Origin: Castor canadensis
Taxonomy: Eukaryota; Chordata; Mammalia; Rodentia; Castoridae
NCBI RefSeq assembly: GCF_047511655.1
Contig: NC_133401.1
Location: 14,478,001-14,542,000 of the forward strand
DNA: 64,000 nt
Direction: 5' to 3'
The translations under genes were made by a program, and so were the position numbers. The notes below the pieces were generated by a model. The model was given only the letters and a program-made list of their open reading frames with translations, was not told the DNA's origin and ran no database searches. Positions 42,601-60,129 of the stretch are shown piece after piece (position 1 is the stretch's first letter; the number at the start of each line of letters is the position of its first letter).

Positions 42601-43321
42601 CCTGGACTAGGCTTGTCTCTGCGGGCAATCCCAGCCTGAATTCCTCCTGCTTCTCTCCTGGACTCAACTGTCCAATCTGGGTTTCTAATTTACAAGCTCA
42701 GCTCTCAGACTTATCTCAATCCAGCCATCTTGGCTTTAGGGAGGAAAATTCAGTTGTTTAAAGAACATGGGGTTTGCAGGTAAGTTCAGGCTCAGCTTTA
42801 GGGCACTAGACAGGTCATTTAACTGATCCAGTGGTGCTGCTAAGTAAGTACTTAGCACACAGTAAGTCAATCTGTACTCCCTAACATTAGAGAGCAAGGC
42901 CTCCCTAACTTGCTGGCTGCAGGTGGTACCGTGGTTAGACATTTCAACAGATAACCAAAGGCCTCCCAGCTTCACTCTGAGCACCCCAAAAGGTATGGGC
43001 TGGGTACTAGAAGAAAGGGGGGGAGGGGTCTTGAGGGTGTGGCTTGGACATCAGATGAGATTTCAGGCCTTGTGAGTAGCAAGGGCAATGGGGTGGTGGG
43101 GGAACTTCCAAAAACCAGATCATGAAATGGGGGAGCAATGGAATGCAGGGCTGGATAAGCTCAGACCTTAGTCACCACAGGCTTCGAGGTTGACACCCAA
43201 CAGTAGGAGATAGCTCAGTAGGGCTGGATTTAAACCAGACAGGGTTAGGCCCTCTGGCCACAAAGGAGGGAGGGCAGTCTAGACCTGTCCAAAATGTGGC
43301 TGCACCCTGCACAGATCACCA

Positions 43322-44164
43322 CATGCAAAGGTCCAAAGTTTTATTGTTTTGAATACATTCTCCAGTGGCCCCCTACCTCCCTCCCCCACCCTTCATCCCC
43401 AATACAGAATAAGGCTTGACCACAGCCCCCCCCCCCAGCCCACCCCAGGGGCCCCAGCTGGGAGGCAGAGGGAGCTTCCAGTTTGGTTTCAGGGCACCCC
43501 CTTACCATGTCCCCCCACCCACCTGCCCATGGGCCAGTCCTAGGAGCAGCAAGGGATGGAAGGGTTGGACAGGTGCTGGGGTGGGGAGTGGAGAGCAGGC
43601 ACTTGTAGATTTGGGGCCCATGGGTGACACCCCTCACCCTCCTCCGCCCCCCAACCCCCACACAAAGGAATTTTTGGTTCATCATAAAATTGTCCCTCCC
43701 TCCCCTGCTGTAACCTTGTGGGGTACGAAAAACCCAGGCACTCACAGCCCCTGGAGGGGCAAGAAAGGCAGGGTTGGGGCTGGAGGGGGAGGGTACAACA
43801 GGGAGGGAGAAAAGGCTTTCCTTCCTACGATTGTAATAAAAAATTTCCTGGGTATTAAGGCCAAAGCCTCAGTTCAAATAGAAATCCCCAGAATGGAGGT
43901 GGCCCTCCTAATGCCCCCCTCCCCCCACCACCACTTTGCCTGGAGTTTAGAAACCCACAGGAATGGGGGACAGCCCCCCAGCCCTGGGCAGCCCCCCACC
44001 ATTAAAAAAAAATTAAACTTTTATACAAAATGTGGGGAGGGGAAAGGGAGGAGGCGGGGGGAGACTAGAGAGCTGCCCTCACCTCCAGGGCTTTGGAGAG
44101 GGGTTAAGGCAGCAAAAGAAGCATGGGGAGTGGGGAGGGCTCATGGGCCCCCTGCCCACAGCTC
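43322..44164 (-). other. ERF: ERF 3' untranslated region
   Basis: About 840 bases follow the stop, C/G-homopolymer-rich, and lead to an AATAAA on the minus strand. A long frame on the plus strand across this region is an antisense by-product of low-complexity sequence. Confidence 0.7.
43340..43345 (-). terminator. ERF: polyadenylation signal of ERF
   Basis: TTTATT on the plus strand reads AATAAA on the minus strand, about 820 bases after the ERF stop. Confidence 0.7.
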
Positions 44165-50639
<6,475 letters not shown>

Positions 50640-52164
50640 GCTGTGGGGCCCGGGGCAAGGCGCCCCGACTCCGGGCCGTGGCTCCCGGCGCTCGCGCTGC
50701 CCCGTCCCGTCCCGCGCCCGTCGGGCCGCCCTCGCCGCCTCACCCGGCCTCGCCTCTCAAGAGCCTCTCCCCTCCCCGCCGCCGCCTCCCGGGTTAATAT
50801 CGCACTCCGGGGCCGGGACGCCCACGCCCCCCGGCCGGCGACGTCACCGCCGCGTCGCCATGGAGACACTGCGCCCGCCCCCTCCCAGCGCACTCACACA
50901 CACGCCCGCCGGCGCGCAGCCACTGAGGATCGGCCGGCTCTGGGCTTAAAGGGGCCGCGCGGCGGGGGAGGGTGGAAGAAGAGGGCGGAGAGGAGATGAG
51001 GTCCTGGGGGTCACGACCCTTCTCAGAGGCTCCAAGTCTAAAGATAACTTTAAGTCTTCAGTATTCGCTACCTGCTGGCTCTCCTTTCCTGTCCACTGAG
51101 GGCTCCAGAGTTTCTTTTGGGAGCTTTGGAGGAAAAGGACCGGGGGGGGGGGGGAATCATAAATTATTCTGGGGAAGGGGCATTGGCCTTTGGGGAATGG
51201 GCAGAATCCTCTCTTGGGGGGGCGGAGTCCGGAGCTTGGAGGATGATCAAGAACACAGCCATTTCCCAGCCAGGATTTACCCAGCCCCCTCAACCCTGTG
51301 TCTGAAAGGGGGCAGCTGTCCAGGGGTGGGGTGGAATGGATGGGAAGCATTTTCCAGCATCGGAAATGGGGAGGCGGCTGTGTCCTCCGCTCCTGTGGGG
51401 ATGGGGTCTTGGCCTTCCTGATAGACCCAGTCCCGCTGGGGAGGAAATGACCAGACAGTGCATTCAGGAGCCCCCACAACTACCATCCCAAGACTGCAGC
51501 TGTCCTGGGAACGCGCCGGAGGTACCCCCACCTCCACCACTAGGGCAGGGGGTTCCGGAGGTGGGACCAGGATGCAGGGGGCGGCCCAAGTATGAACAAA
51601 TGTGCTCCCAAGGGTACTGGGGGTCGCCCGGAGAGAGGAAGACAGGGCTTAAGACCTGGGGCCGGAGCCTAGGGTAAGTAGTAAGTCTGTTCTCTGCAGC
51701 AGCTGGGAGGGAATGGATGGAGCCTGAGGTTGGAGAAACAGGAAATCAAGAGTGCAGATCGGATACAGGCAGGCAGTCGGAGCGGGGTAGAGGGCAAATA
51801 GAACCAGTATTCACTGGCAGCGCCTAGGGAGAGTCTCAAAAATGACTCGAAGTTACCAAAGGAGGAGAGGACCGGGGGTGTGGGGGGAGACAAACCCAGA
51901 AGATAGACCTCCCTGGAGAGACAGACTAGTCAGAGGGAGGGAAGGCCTGCAGGGGTCAGGCTTCTAGCCCTGCCTCCTCTGTTGCTGGGTTCCTAGTGAG
52001 CCTTATACCATCTCCTCACCAATACCACAGAAAATTCTCAGGCCTCCTCCTTGGGGAGACCGAGCCCTCTAGGGAAGCGCCTTGGGGAGTTACGTAACCT
52101 TGCCTACGGACAGTGCAGCTCCCCCACGGATATTGTAACCCTCTGGGAGCAATGTGGTCCAGCA

Positions 52165-52445
52165 ATAATAATCATCATTGTTAGAATAACAGCTCCCGAT
52201 TCTGAGTGCTCACAATGTGCCAGGCGCTGAGCCAAGCATTGTCCAGACCATCTTCTCATTTAATCCTCACAAAATCCCAGTGAGGGGAGTTACTATTGTT
52301 ACCCGCACTTACGGTTGAAGAAAATAAGGCTCTGATAGGGGAAATCAGTCAGCCAACAGATGTATAGCCAGACAGTTCTGGGATGGGGATTTGAACCCAG
52401 ATCTATCCACTTCCAAACCCTTAACCATTATACTTCACTACCTCC
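52165..52445 (+). mobile_element. MIR SINE, nearly full length
   Basis: aatgtgccaggcgctgagcc, ctcatttaatcctcacaaaa, ggatttgaacccagatctat and a final accattatacttcact appear in order. Confidence 0.85.
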
Positions 52446-52529
52446 TTCACTACTCTCTCCTTAAAAAAAAAAAAAGGATGCAAATTTTCAAAGATAATAG
52501 TAACCACCCCAAAGACTCCCACCCACAAC

Positions 52530-52660
52530 CAGGCACTGGTGGCTCAGGCAAATAGTTCATGAGACCCTATCTCAAAAAAACCCATCAGAAAAAAAGGAGT
52601 GGCTCAAGGTATAGGCCCTGAGTTCAAACTCCAGTGCCACAAAAAAAAAAAAAAAAGAAA
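52530..52660 (+). mobile_element. B1-ID composite SINE with internal deletion
   Basis: The head jumps from ggcactggtggctcaggcaa straight to the 'caaatagttcatgagaccc' part, losing most of the B1 body. The tail is complete. Confidence 0.75.
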
Positions 52661-52667
52661 CCTAAGA

Positions 52668-52775
52668 CAAGGCTGGCTGGTGGAGTGGCTCAAATGGTAG
52701 AGTGGTTATCTAGCAAGTATGAGGCCATGAATTCAAAACCCAGTCCCTCAAACAAAACAACAACAAAAAAAAAGA
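52668..52775 (+). mobile_element. ID-like SINE
   Basis: tggagtggctcaaatggtag, then gaattcaaaacccagtccc with a CAA/A-rich tail. Confidence 0.8.
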
Positions 52776-52779
52776 ATGC

Positions 52780-52990
52780 TGGGCACTGGTGGCTCATGCT
52801 TGTAATTTTAGCTACTCAGGAGGCAGAGATCAGGAGGATCGTGATTCAAAGCCAGGGCCAGGCAAATAGTTCGTGACACCATATCTTGAAACAACTCAAC
52901 ACACACAAAAAGAAGAACTGGTGGAGTGACTTAAGGTGTAGGCCCTGAGTTCAAACCCCAGTATCACACACACAATCACAAAAAAAAATT
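52780..52990 (+). mobile_element. B1-ID composite SINE
   Basis: gggcactggtggctcatgct head and agttcaaaccccagtatcac tail, ending in CA and A runs. Confidence 0.85.
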
Positions 52991-53019
52991 CCCACCCATC
53001 TTCCCATTATCAAAGCAGA

Positions 53020-53190
53020 GATCTGGGTTGCAACCTTGACTTAGCTACCCCATCTGTGATACAGGGCAGGTGAGCTCACCTCTTTGAGCCTCAGTTTCTT
53101 CTATAAAATGCATGTAGGGCTATCAATAGATCCCACATAATAGGATTACTATGAGAGAAGGGATGTAAACTAAATACACAATAAATACTA
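53020..53190 (+). mobile_element. MIR SINE
   Basis: gcaaccttgacttagctacc, ctttgagcctcagtttctt and aggattactatgagagaag. Confidence 0.65.
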
Positions 53191-53192
53191 GG

Positions 53193-53315
53193 CTTGGGGA
53201 TGTGGCTCAAGTGGTAGAGCACTTGCCTAGTGAGCTCAAGGCCCTGGTTTCAGTCCCCAGTACCAAACACAGATGTATGTATGTGAGTGTGTGTGTGGGG
53301 GGGGGTGTATGTGTG
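53193..53315 (+). mobile_element. ID SINE followed by GT repeat
   Basis: ggcttggggatgtggctcaa to cagtccccagtacc, then an ATGT/GT repeat with a G run to about 53315. Confidence 0.85.
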
Positions 53316-53358
53316 TACACATATATATCTTGCATGTGCCAAATATTGCCCAGTGTTT

Positions 53359-53435
53359 GGGCTGGAGGTATAGTTCAGGGGTAGAGCCTGTGTTTGACAT
53401 GAACAAGACCCTGTATTGCTTCCCCAGCACCAATA
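53359..53435 (+). mobile_element. ID SINE
   Basis: gggctggaggtatagttcag to cttccccagcaccaataag. Confidence 0.8.
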
Positions 53436-54240
53436 AGTTAATAAAAGAACTAATAATAATTATTAGCAGAGTGAACTGTATACTTCATAGATAATGTGAG
53501 AGTACCCCTTACCCTAAAGACTCCAACTATAGGTGACAAACACTATCATTGACAGTGTGAAATTGCTCATCAGTGTCATAATCCCACTTTGACCCAGTGG
53601 TCAGCTCAATACCACTGTTTCTGTGAAATACATCCATACCTTACAGGAGGGTCTGAACCACCTGCAGAGAATGGGGGTCCCTGGTGAAAAATGTCCCCAG
53701 GCCTTGTATCATCCATGGTTTTGCAAACCAGTCCATGGGTCTTGAAACCCCTCGGGGGGTTCTGTATGACTCCACCACAGAGCTGTGGAACCCCTTACCT
53801 AGCTTATTAGCTTCACAGACACTGAGCTCCAGACTCACAGATGGTATGATGGCAACCCCACCATAATTAGAATAAATACCCAGATAGTGTGAATTTGTGA
53901 TGGAAACCATCAACAGTGAATCCTGGAAGACAGGCCATCCAACACAGGCCATTCAACTCAAATGAGAAAGAGCCTCCCCACCCCACCCCACCCCCATCAT
54001 TTCACTATAGAGAGCCTCTACAGATACTGGGTGCAAAGACTCATGACACACCTGCAGTGATCAGTAAACAACTCTGCCCAGACAGTGAGGACAACCCACT
54101 CCCATGGCCCTGGTAGTCTTTGTTCCAACTTGCCTTCCGGACACAGATAACATTTATTCTAAGCTTGTCAAGCCTGTCTCCACAGAGGTCCCAACATTTC
54201 ATGGACTTGGCATCTTACTCCTGAAAAAGAGTCATCATCA

Positions 54241-54355
54241 CTAGGTACATGCCTGTAATCCTAGCATACAGGAGGCAGAGGCAGGAGGATCATGAGTTTC
54301 AGGTCAGCCTGGGCTAGATAGGGAGACCCTTTCTCAAACAAAAGAAACAAAAAGA
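54241..54355 (+). mobile_element. B1 SINE
   Basis: catgcctgtaatcctagcat, then caggtcagcctgggctagat, A-rich end. Confidence 0.85.
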
Positions 54356-54368
54356 CCCAAGAACAGAG

Positions 54369-54455
54369 GCTGGGGGTGTGGCTCAGTGGTAGAGGGCTTG
54401 CTTAGCAAGTTCCCAAATTCCATCCCCAGCACCAGGCAAAAAAAAAAAAAAAAGA
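54369..54455 (+). mobile_element. ID SINE
   Basis: ggctgggggtgtggctcagt to catccccagcaccagg with poly(A). Confidence 0.85.
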
Positions 54456-54892
54456 CCCTAAGACCATTGTACTTTCCTTAACACTAGTGTGACCCTGCCC
54501 TTTATAGGCAGTAGGACAGAACCACACTGTACAGTACCACCTTTCTCATCTCTGTGACTGAGATGTGTAAGGTCCCGGGGCTCAGCCCAGGCCCTGGACT
54601 CCCCCTTCTACACTGAATCCTTGATGATCTCCATCCATCCCATGACAGAGACACCATCACCCAGCCGATCACAGCTACGTTGCTATTTCCAACCTGCAAC
54701 TCTTCCTAGAGCCCCAACCTCACACATCTGTCTCACCAGTGTTGCCACTAGGATTTCTTAAGCTTGCCAAATCAGACAGGGTCTTCCTGAGCTCCCCCAA
54801 ACGGGTCCCTGCTCCTCAATCTTCGCCATCTCAGGAAAACACAGCTGTATTTTGTGGGCTGCTCAGGTGAATACCTTGGAGTCATCCTGGTC

Positions 54893-55258
54893 TCTTTTTT
54901 CTTGTTTGACACCCAATCTGAAGGGAATGGTCTGGCTATGTTGCCCAGGCTGGCCTGGAACTCCCGGACTCAAGTGATCCTCCTGCTTCAGTCTCCTCAG
55001 TGGCTTGAGCTACAGGGCATGCTTCAGGCTGAAATCGGCTACTCTACCCACCCCCCAACCCAGCTTTGGTGGGACTGGGGTGTGAACTTTGTATTTGCAA
55101 AGCAGGTGCTTTACCACTTGAGCCACACCTGCAGTCCATTTTGTTCTGAGTATTTTGTAGATGGAGTTTCAAACTATTTCCCTAGGCTGGCCTCAAACTG
55201 CGATCCTCTTGATCTCAGCCTCCCAAGTAGCTAGGATTACATACATGAGCCGGGCTCA
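54893..55258 (-). mobile_element. B1-like unit plus B1-ID composite SINE
   Basis: 54893-55030 is a reverse B1/Alu-like monomer (tgttgcccaggctggcctgg). 55050-55258 is a reverse B1-ID unit (gactggggtgtgaactttg; caagtagctaggattac). Together they read as a trimer like that at 14474. Confidence 0.75.
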
Positions 55259-55702
55259 GCTACTCTTTATTATCACCACCCTCCCCCTGGCCTGAGGTCT
55301 CCTAGTTGACCTCCCTGTTGTCTCCAAAAGCCAGAAACGTTCCAGTAAATCAGATCACATTCCTTTCCTGCCAGAAACCCTCCAGTGGCCTCCACTACTC
55401 GCTGGGAGAAAAAGCTAACTCCTTGCAATGGCCTTTGAAGCCCAGCCCTCACCTCATCTCCTCTCTTCCTCTTCATTTCCACTCCATTGCCACTCGGCTG
55501 TCCAGACACTCAGACATGCCAGGCACAATCATGCCTCAGGGACTTGGCTTATACTGTTCCAACTGACAGAAAGGCTTTTCCCCAAGATATCTGTGTAGCT
55601 CTGTCCTTCATCTCCATCAGGCCTTCACTCACAAACCATCTCAGTAAGATCCTGTCTGACCCCTCCATTTTATTTTGTTTTATTCATTCATTCATTCATT
55701 CA

Positions 55703-55785
55703 TTTTTTGTGGTACTGAGGATGAACATAGGGCCCTGTGCTTGCTAGGCGAACACGTATATCATTTGAGCCAAGCCCCCAGCCCA
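55703..55785 (-). mobile_element. ID-like SINE
   Basis: Reverse ID: gtggtactgaggatgaacat to tgagccaagcccccagccc. Confidence 0.8.
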
Positions 55786-55895
55786 TGACCACTTGATTTT
55801 AAATTGCAACCCTTTTTCTAGATCCTTATGTCCCTTGTCTGTTCTATTTTCTCCATAGCATTTATCCTCATTTGACATATAGTTTCATAATATAT

Positions 55896-56136
55896 TGCTT
55901 TTTTTTTTTTTTTTGACAATACTGGGGTTTGAACTCAGGGCTTCATGCTTGCTAGGTAGGCCCTCTACCACTTGAGTCACTCTGCCAGCCCTGTTTTATG
56001 ATTTTTTAAAAATTTTTTTATTTTTTGGAGATAGGGTCTCAAGAACTATTTGCCTGAGCTGGCTTTGAACCACTATCCTCCTGATCTCTTCCTCCTGAGT
56101 AGCTAGGATTACAGGTGTGAGCCACCAGCGCCCAGC
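55896..56136 (-). mobile_element. B1-ID composite SINE
   Basis: Poly(T), actggggtttgaactcaggg, gagtagctaggattacaggt to agcgcccagcc. Confidence 0.9.
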
Positions 56137-56195
56137 CAGTGTATTTGCTTATTACCTGAATATCCCTCCCCTATTTTGTAAGCTCCAAGAGAGCT

Positions 56196-56260
56196 TTTTT
56201 TTTTTCAATTCTGGGGATTGAACTAGGGCTTCACACCTGCCAGACAGGTGCTCCACTACT
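56196..56260 (-). mobile_element. ID-like SINE, truncated
   Basis: Poly(T), ttctggggattgaactaggg, ccagacaggtgctccacta. Confidence 0.7.
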
Positions 56261-56292
56261 TTTTTGTATATTTTTAATGTATTTCATCATGA

Positions 56293-56485
56293 CTTTTTTT
56301 TTTTTTTGATGGTGGTACTGGGGTTTGAACTTGGGGCTTTGCTCTTGTAAAGTAGGCTTTCTACCACCCGTCCATTTTGCTCTGTTTTTTTTGGAGATCG
56401 GTCTCTCAAACTATTTGCCCAGGTTGTCCTTGAACCAACCTCCCAAGTAGCTAGGATTACAGGTGTAAACCACCCTCACCCAGCT
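56293..56485 (-). mobile_element. B1-ID composite SINE
   Basis: Poly(T), tactggggtttgaacttgg, caagtagctaggattacagg to cacccagc. Confidence 0.85.
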
Positions 56486-56600
56486 TCATCATGATAATTT
56501 CATACATGTATTTAATGTACTTTGATTGGATTTATCCCCCATTACTCTCTCTTGTCCCCCATCCCTCTTTTCACCTGTTTTATTGCCTGAAGTATGCCCA
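56486..56600 (-). mobile_element. L1 3' UTR fragment
   Basis: aatttcatacatgtatttaa, then actttgattggatttatccc, is the same text as in the longer L1 copy at 61385. Confidence 0.55.
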
Positions 56601-56689
56601 GAGACTGGCTGGCAGTCTGTAATGAATGAATAAGTCCATCTCTGGGTAGTGAGCTTGCAGATACTCAATGCAGTACAATAAGTGGAACC

Positions 56690-57900
56690 CCACACACAGA
56701 GAGACCCTCACAGAGAGTTAATGCCAGTGCAACGCCCTAAAGAGGATGAACCCTGCAAATAGAAGAACCCCATAAAGGATGTGGTTATCCTACTGAATTG
56801 TCAGTTCCACAAAGACATGGTTTGCTCTGTCTCCTACATGGCCTTATCACTGGCGCCTAGACCAGTGTCTGTCATGGAATAAGCTGAGATAAATTGAGTC
56901 CACCACATACAGCTAATGTAGCCTCACAGCAGTGTGGACCATGCAGATGGCACAATGTCTACAGTTGATATAAATCCATGGGTGAGCTTGGCACACCTAT
57001 AATCCTAGCACTCGGGAGATCAAGGCAGGAAAATCTTGAGTTCCAGGCCACCTTGGGCTATACAGGGAGACCTTGTCTCAAAAAATGAGCTAAGTGAGGC
57101 CCTGTGGTACATGCCTATAATCCTAGCTAAATGGGAGGCTGAGATCTGGAGGGTCACAATTTGAGGCCAGCCTGGACAAATAGCTTGAAGACCCCATCTC
57201 AAAAAAAAATAAGTAAATAAGTAACCAGAGAAAAATGGGCTGCAAGTGTGGCTCGAGTGGTGGAGTACCTGCTTTGTAAGGTCAAAGCCCTGAGTTCAAA
57301 CCCCATTCAAGCCCAGAACAAACAAGAAAATCCACATATGCAATATGACTCTCATACAGACAGTGGAAGTCCCAAATACACATGACACTCAAAAACAGTA
57401 TGACAGGCAGTGTGACCCTCATAATGGTGTGAGCCTCAAATTAGCAACTCCCATAAACAGTGTGAACCCTCATAAAGAAGTCCTAATGTAGATAGACCCC
57501 TATAAACACGGCAGGTTCTATATAAACAGTGAGACTGCATAAACACACTGTGTGCCTCCGGACAATTCCCTCACTGGTTTGAGCCATCATGGGCAAAATA
57601 ACTGCTTTAACAACAAGGCTTCCTCTATCATGGGGTCAACTCCCATAACCTGGGTAAACCCCATACGTACAAAGTAGATGACCATACAGATAGGGACACG
57701 CCATAAGCAGTGTGACTGCTATAATCAAAAACTCATGGAAACATGCTCCCACATGGATAGTGCCACTTCCCCTAGTGAACCGCCAAGGGGGACAATGTCG
57801 ACCATGAACAATGTACACTCACCAATGACTGCGATAAACCCCCAGGTATGTCAGTTTCATTAAAGATGTGGCTAATGGAAACCTTTCCCAGAGACAGGTA
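56690..57900 (+). repeat. decayed 19-27-bp tandem repeat block
   Basis: Copies of a motif like CAGTGTGAACCCTCATAAA recur, clearest at 57408, 57432, 57458, 57485, 57506, 57526 and 57545, and again at 56690-56790 and 57665-57725. A trimeric SINE (56984-57320) sits inside the block. Confidence 0.55.
56984..57320 (+). mobile_element. B1-B1-ID trimeric SINE
   Basis: Two B1-like monomers (cacctataatcctagcac; atgcctataatcctagcta) precede an ID tail (gtgtggctcgagtggtgga; agttcaaaccccattc). Confidence 0.8.
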
Positions 57901-58012
57901 AAACCACATGGTCCATTTCAACTCTTTGTAAAGTTCATAGAATTGTATGGCCTGCTCCCCCTGCCAAAAAAAAAAGTTTCAATTCTAGTATAGAAAGTAA
58001 ATCCAGTCTCTA

Positions 58013-58112
58013 GGGTTGGGTGTGACTCAAGTGGTAGAACACCCACCTAGCAAGTACAAGGCCATGAGTTCAAACCCCAGTACTGCAAAAAAAAAAACCA
58101 AAAAAAAACCCA
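58013..58112 (+). mobile_element. ID-like SINE
   Basis: gggtgtgactcaagtggtag to agttcaaaccccagtactgc with poly(A). Confidence 0.9.
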
Positions 58113-58147
58113 AGTAACCCAATCTCTCTTCTACACCCACCCACCCA

Positions 58148-58174
58148 CATACACACACACACACACACACACAC
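58148..58174 (+). repeat. CA microsatellite
   Basis: A pure CA run. Confidence 0.95.
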
Positions 58175-58193
58175 GCATACACCACTATTATTC

Positions 58194-58388
58194 TGTTTTT
58201 TTTTTTTTTGTGGTTCTGAGGTTTGAACTCAGGGTCTACACCTTCAGCCACTTCACCAGCCCTTTTTTGTGATGGTTTTTTTCAAGATAGGGTCTTGTGA
58301 ACTGTTTGCCTCAGCTGGCTTTCAACCATGATCCTCCTGATCTCTGCCTCCTGAGTAGCTATGATTACAGGCATGAGCCACCAGCACT
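58194..58388 (-). mobile_element. B1-ID composite SINE
   Basis: Poly(T), gttctgaggtttgaactcag, gagtagctatgattacagg. Confidence 0.9.
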
Positions 58389-58517
58389 ATTATTCTCTTA
58401 CAGGTAGCATATCCTGTCATAGACAGTGAGTAAAGGTGAATAGACAGTGAATTCATGAAGGGCACGGACTTCCTAGGGTCCAGAGCAGAACAAAGGCACA
58501 TAAAAATTACAACTTCT

Positions 58518-58600
58518 AAGGGCTAAGGTGTGGTTCAGTGGTAGAGCGCTTGCTGAGCATGCAAAAGGCCCTGGGTTCCATCCCCAGCATGACCTAAAAT
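58518..58600 (+). mobile_element. ID SINE
   Basis: gggctaaggtgtggttcagt to gttccatccccagcatg. Confidence 0.85.
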
Positions 58601-58611
58601 TTTTTAAAACT

Positions 58612-58700
58612 GCAATTCCTATTTACTGAGCACTTACTATATGCAAGACCCTGGGTTAAATATCTCATTTCATCACCAGCTCTATTTCATGATGGATTCT
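58612..58700 (+). mobile_element. MIR fragment
   Basis: ttactgagcacttactatat, then gttaaatatctcatttcatc. Confidence 0.65.
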
Positions 58701-58894
58701 CTTACTCACACTGGAGCATAACACCTCCTGATAGATTGATAAATACTCCAGATATGGTGGCCCCTGGATCCTTCCCCAAAATAACCACCTGAGCACACAC
58801 AAAATATGGATAAGGTTACTTCAATTACATTGTGACAACTGTTTATATCTCTCTTTCTCCATATCTCTTAGCCCCTCTCTCTTTCTCCCTCTCC

Positions 58895-59305
58895 CTGCCC
58901 CCCAGGGTTTTGCTATTATAGCCAGGCTGATCTTTTTTTTTTTTCTTTTTTGCAGTTATGGGGTTTGAACTCAGAGTGTACATCTTGAGCCACTCCACCA
59001 GCCTTTTGTTTGTGTTGGGTTTTTAGAGATAGGGTCTTGTGAACTATGTGCCTGGGTTGGCTTCGAACTGTGATCTTCCTGATCTCTGCCTCCTGAGGTA
59101 GCCAGGATTACAAGGGTGTGCCACCTTCACCTGGCTATAATCTTAGATTGTTTTTTTTAGTGGTCTGGGGTTTGAATTTAGGGCCTCACACTTGCTAGAC
59201 AGGTGCTCTACCACTTGAGCTACTTCACCAGCCCTCCAAGCTAAACTTGAATTTGCAATCCTCCTGCCTCAGCCTCCCAAGTGCTGGGATTATAGGCATG
59301 TACAC
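58895..59305 (-). mobile_element. B1 SINE split by two younger SINEs
   Basis: The outer B1 halves (ttttgctattatagccaggc; gcaatcctcctgcctcagcc) are separated by a B1-ID unit (58932-59136) and an ID unit (59150-59235), all on the minus strand. Confidence 0.7.
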
Positions 59306-59349
59306 ATGGTATAAAACTGTTCTTTTTAAATTTATAATATTTATTTATT

Positions 59350-59427
59350 TTTCTTATGCTGGGATTGAATCCAGGGCCTTGCATGTGTTTAACATGCAGC
59401 CTACCACTGAGCAATACTCCCAGCCTG
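59350..59427 (-). mobile_element. ID SINE
   Basis: tatgctgggattgaatccag to caatactcccagcc. Confidence 0.85.
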
Positions 59428-59439
59428 TTTTTAGTTTTT

Positions 59440-59555
59440 AATTTAAATGATACATAAAAACATAAAAATTGTAACATACTTATGGGAGATCAAGAGATAT
59501 TTTCATGTGTATACATTGTGTACAAATCAGGTTAAACACTATCTCCTTAAACAGT
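59440..59555 (-). mobile_element. L1 3' UTR fragment
   Basis: acatacttatgggagatcaa, then gtgtatacattgtgtacaaa, L1-like in reverse. Confidence 0.45.
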
Positions 59556-59565
59556 TGTTTTGTTT

Positions 59566-59670
59566 TGGATTTTTTTTTTTTTTTTTTTTTTGGCAGACCT
59601 TGGGTTTGAACTCAGCCTCATGCTTGCTAGCCAGGCACTCTTATCACTTGAGCCATGCCCCCAGACCAAC
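59566..59670 (-). mobile_element. ID-like SINE
   Basis: Long poly(T), accttgggtttgaactcagc, gagccatgcccccagacc. Confidence 0.85.
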
Positions 59671-59694
59671 ATTTATCATTTTATCATTTCATTT

Positions 59695-59920
59695 TGTTTT
59701 TTTGTTTGTTTTTGGTTGGACTGGGGTTTGAACTCAGGGCTTCTCTCTTGCAAAGCAGATGCTCTACTGCTTGAGCCACAGTTCCAGTCCATTTTGCTCT
59801 GATTATTTTGGAGATGGGGGTCTCTTGAACTATTGCCCCAGGCTGACCTCAAACCTTGATCCTCTGGATCTCAGCCTCCCAAGTAGCTAGGATTACAGAC
59901 ATAAGCCACCAGCGCCCAGC
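59695..59920 (-). mobile_element. B1-ID composite SINE
   Basis: GTTT-rich end, gactggggtttgaactcagg, caagtagctaggattacaga to agcgcccagc. Confidence 0.9.
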
Positions 59921-59926
59921 TGTTTT

Positions 59927-60025
59927 CTTTCTCTTTCTCTCTCTTGCCCTCTCTCTTTCTCTCAGTACTGGGGATTTAAACTCAGGGCTTCAAGGCTGGT
60001 ACTCTACCATTCCCTGCCCTGTTCT
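59927..60025 (-). mobile_element. ID-like SINE with CT-rich tail
   Basis: CT-rich run, agtactggggatttaaactc, gtactctaccattccctgcc. Confidence 0.65.
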
Positions 60026-60051
60026 AGCTTTTTGAAATGTACAGTATGTTA

Positions 60052-60083
60052 AGTCACACCTCAGGTGCACCTGAGGTGTGACT
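60052..60083. repeat. 32-bp perfect palindrome
   Basis: Arms of 16 bases without spacer (agtcacacctcaggtg and its exact reverse complement). The right arm is the 5' end of an ID-like SINE. Confidence 0.95.
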
Positions 60084-60129
60084 CTTAGTGGTAGAGTGCC
60101 TGCCTAACAAACATGAGGCCCTGAGTTCT

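Larger units (their letters stand above)
40411..43321. other. GSK3A-ERF intergenic interval
   Basis: Sequence between the GSK3A promoter array and the ERF poly(A) site. It contains an ISRE-like CTTTCGTTTCC at 40516-40526, a GT/GA simple repeat near 41462-41498 and short MIR remnants. No coding exon is recognised. Confidence 0.55.
55280..56890 (+). mobile_element. L2 copy cut by four SINEs
   Basis: L2 segments at 55280-55675, 55790-55890, 56140-56195 and 56805-56890 keep one order and one strand (ctgccagaaaccctccagtgg; atttgcttattacctgaat; gcgcctagaccagtgtctg). Confidence 0.6.

Noticed and set aside
54369-54440. tRNA-like A and B boxes in many places
   Set aside because: They belong to ID-type SINEs with A-rich tails; none folds as an obvious intact tRNA gene.
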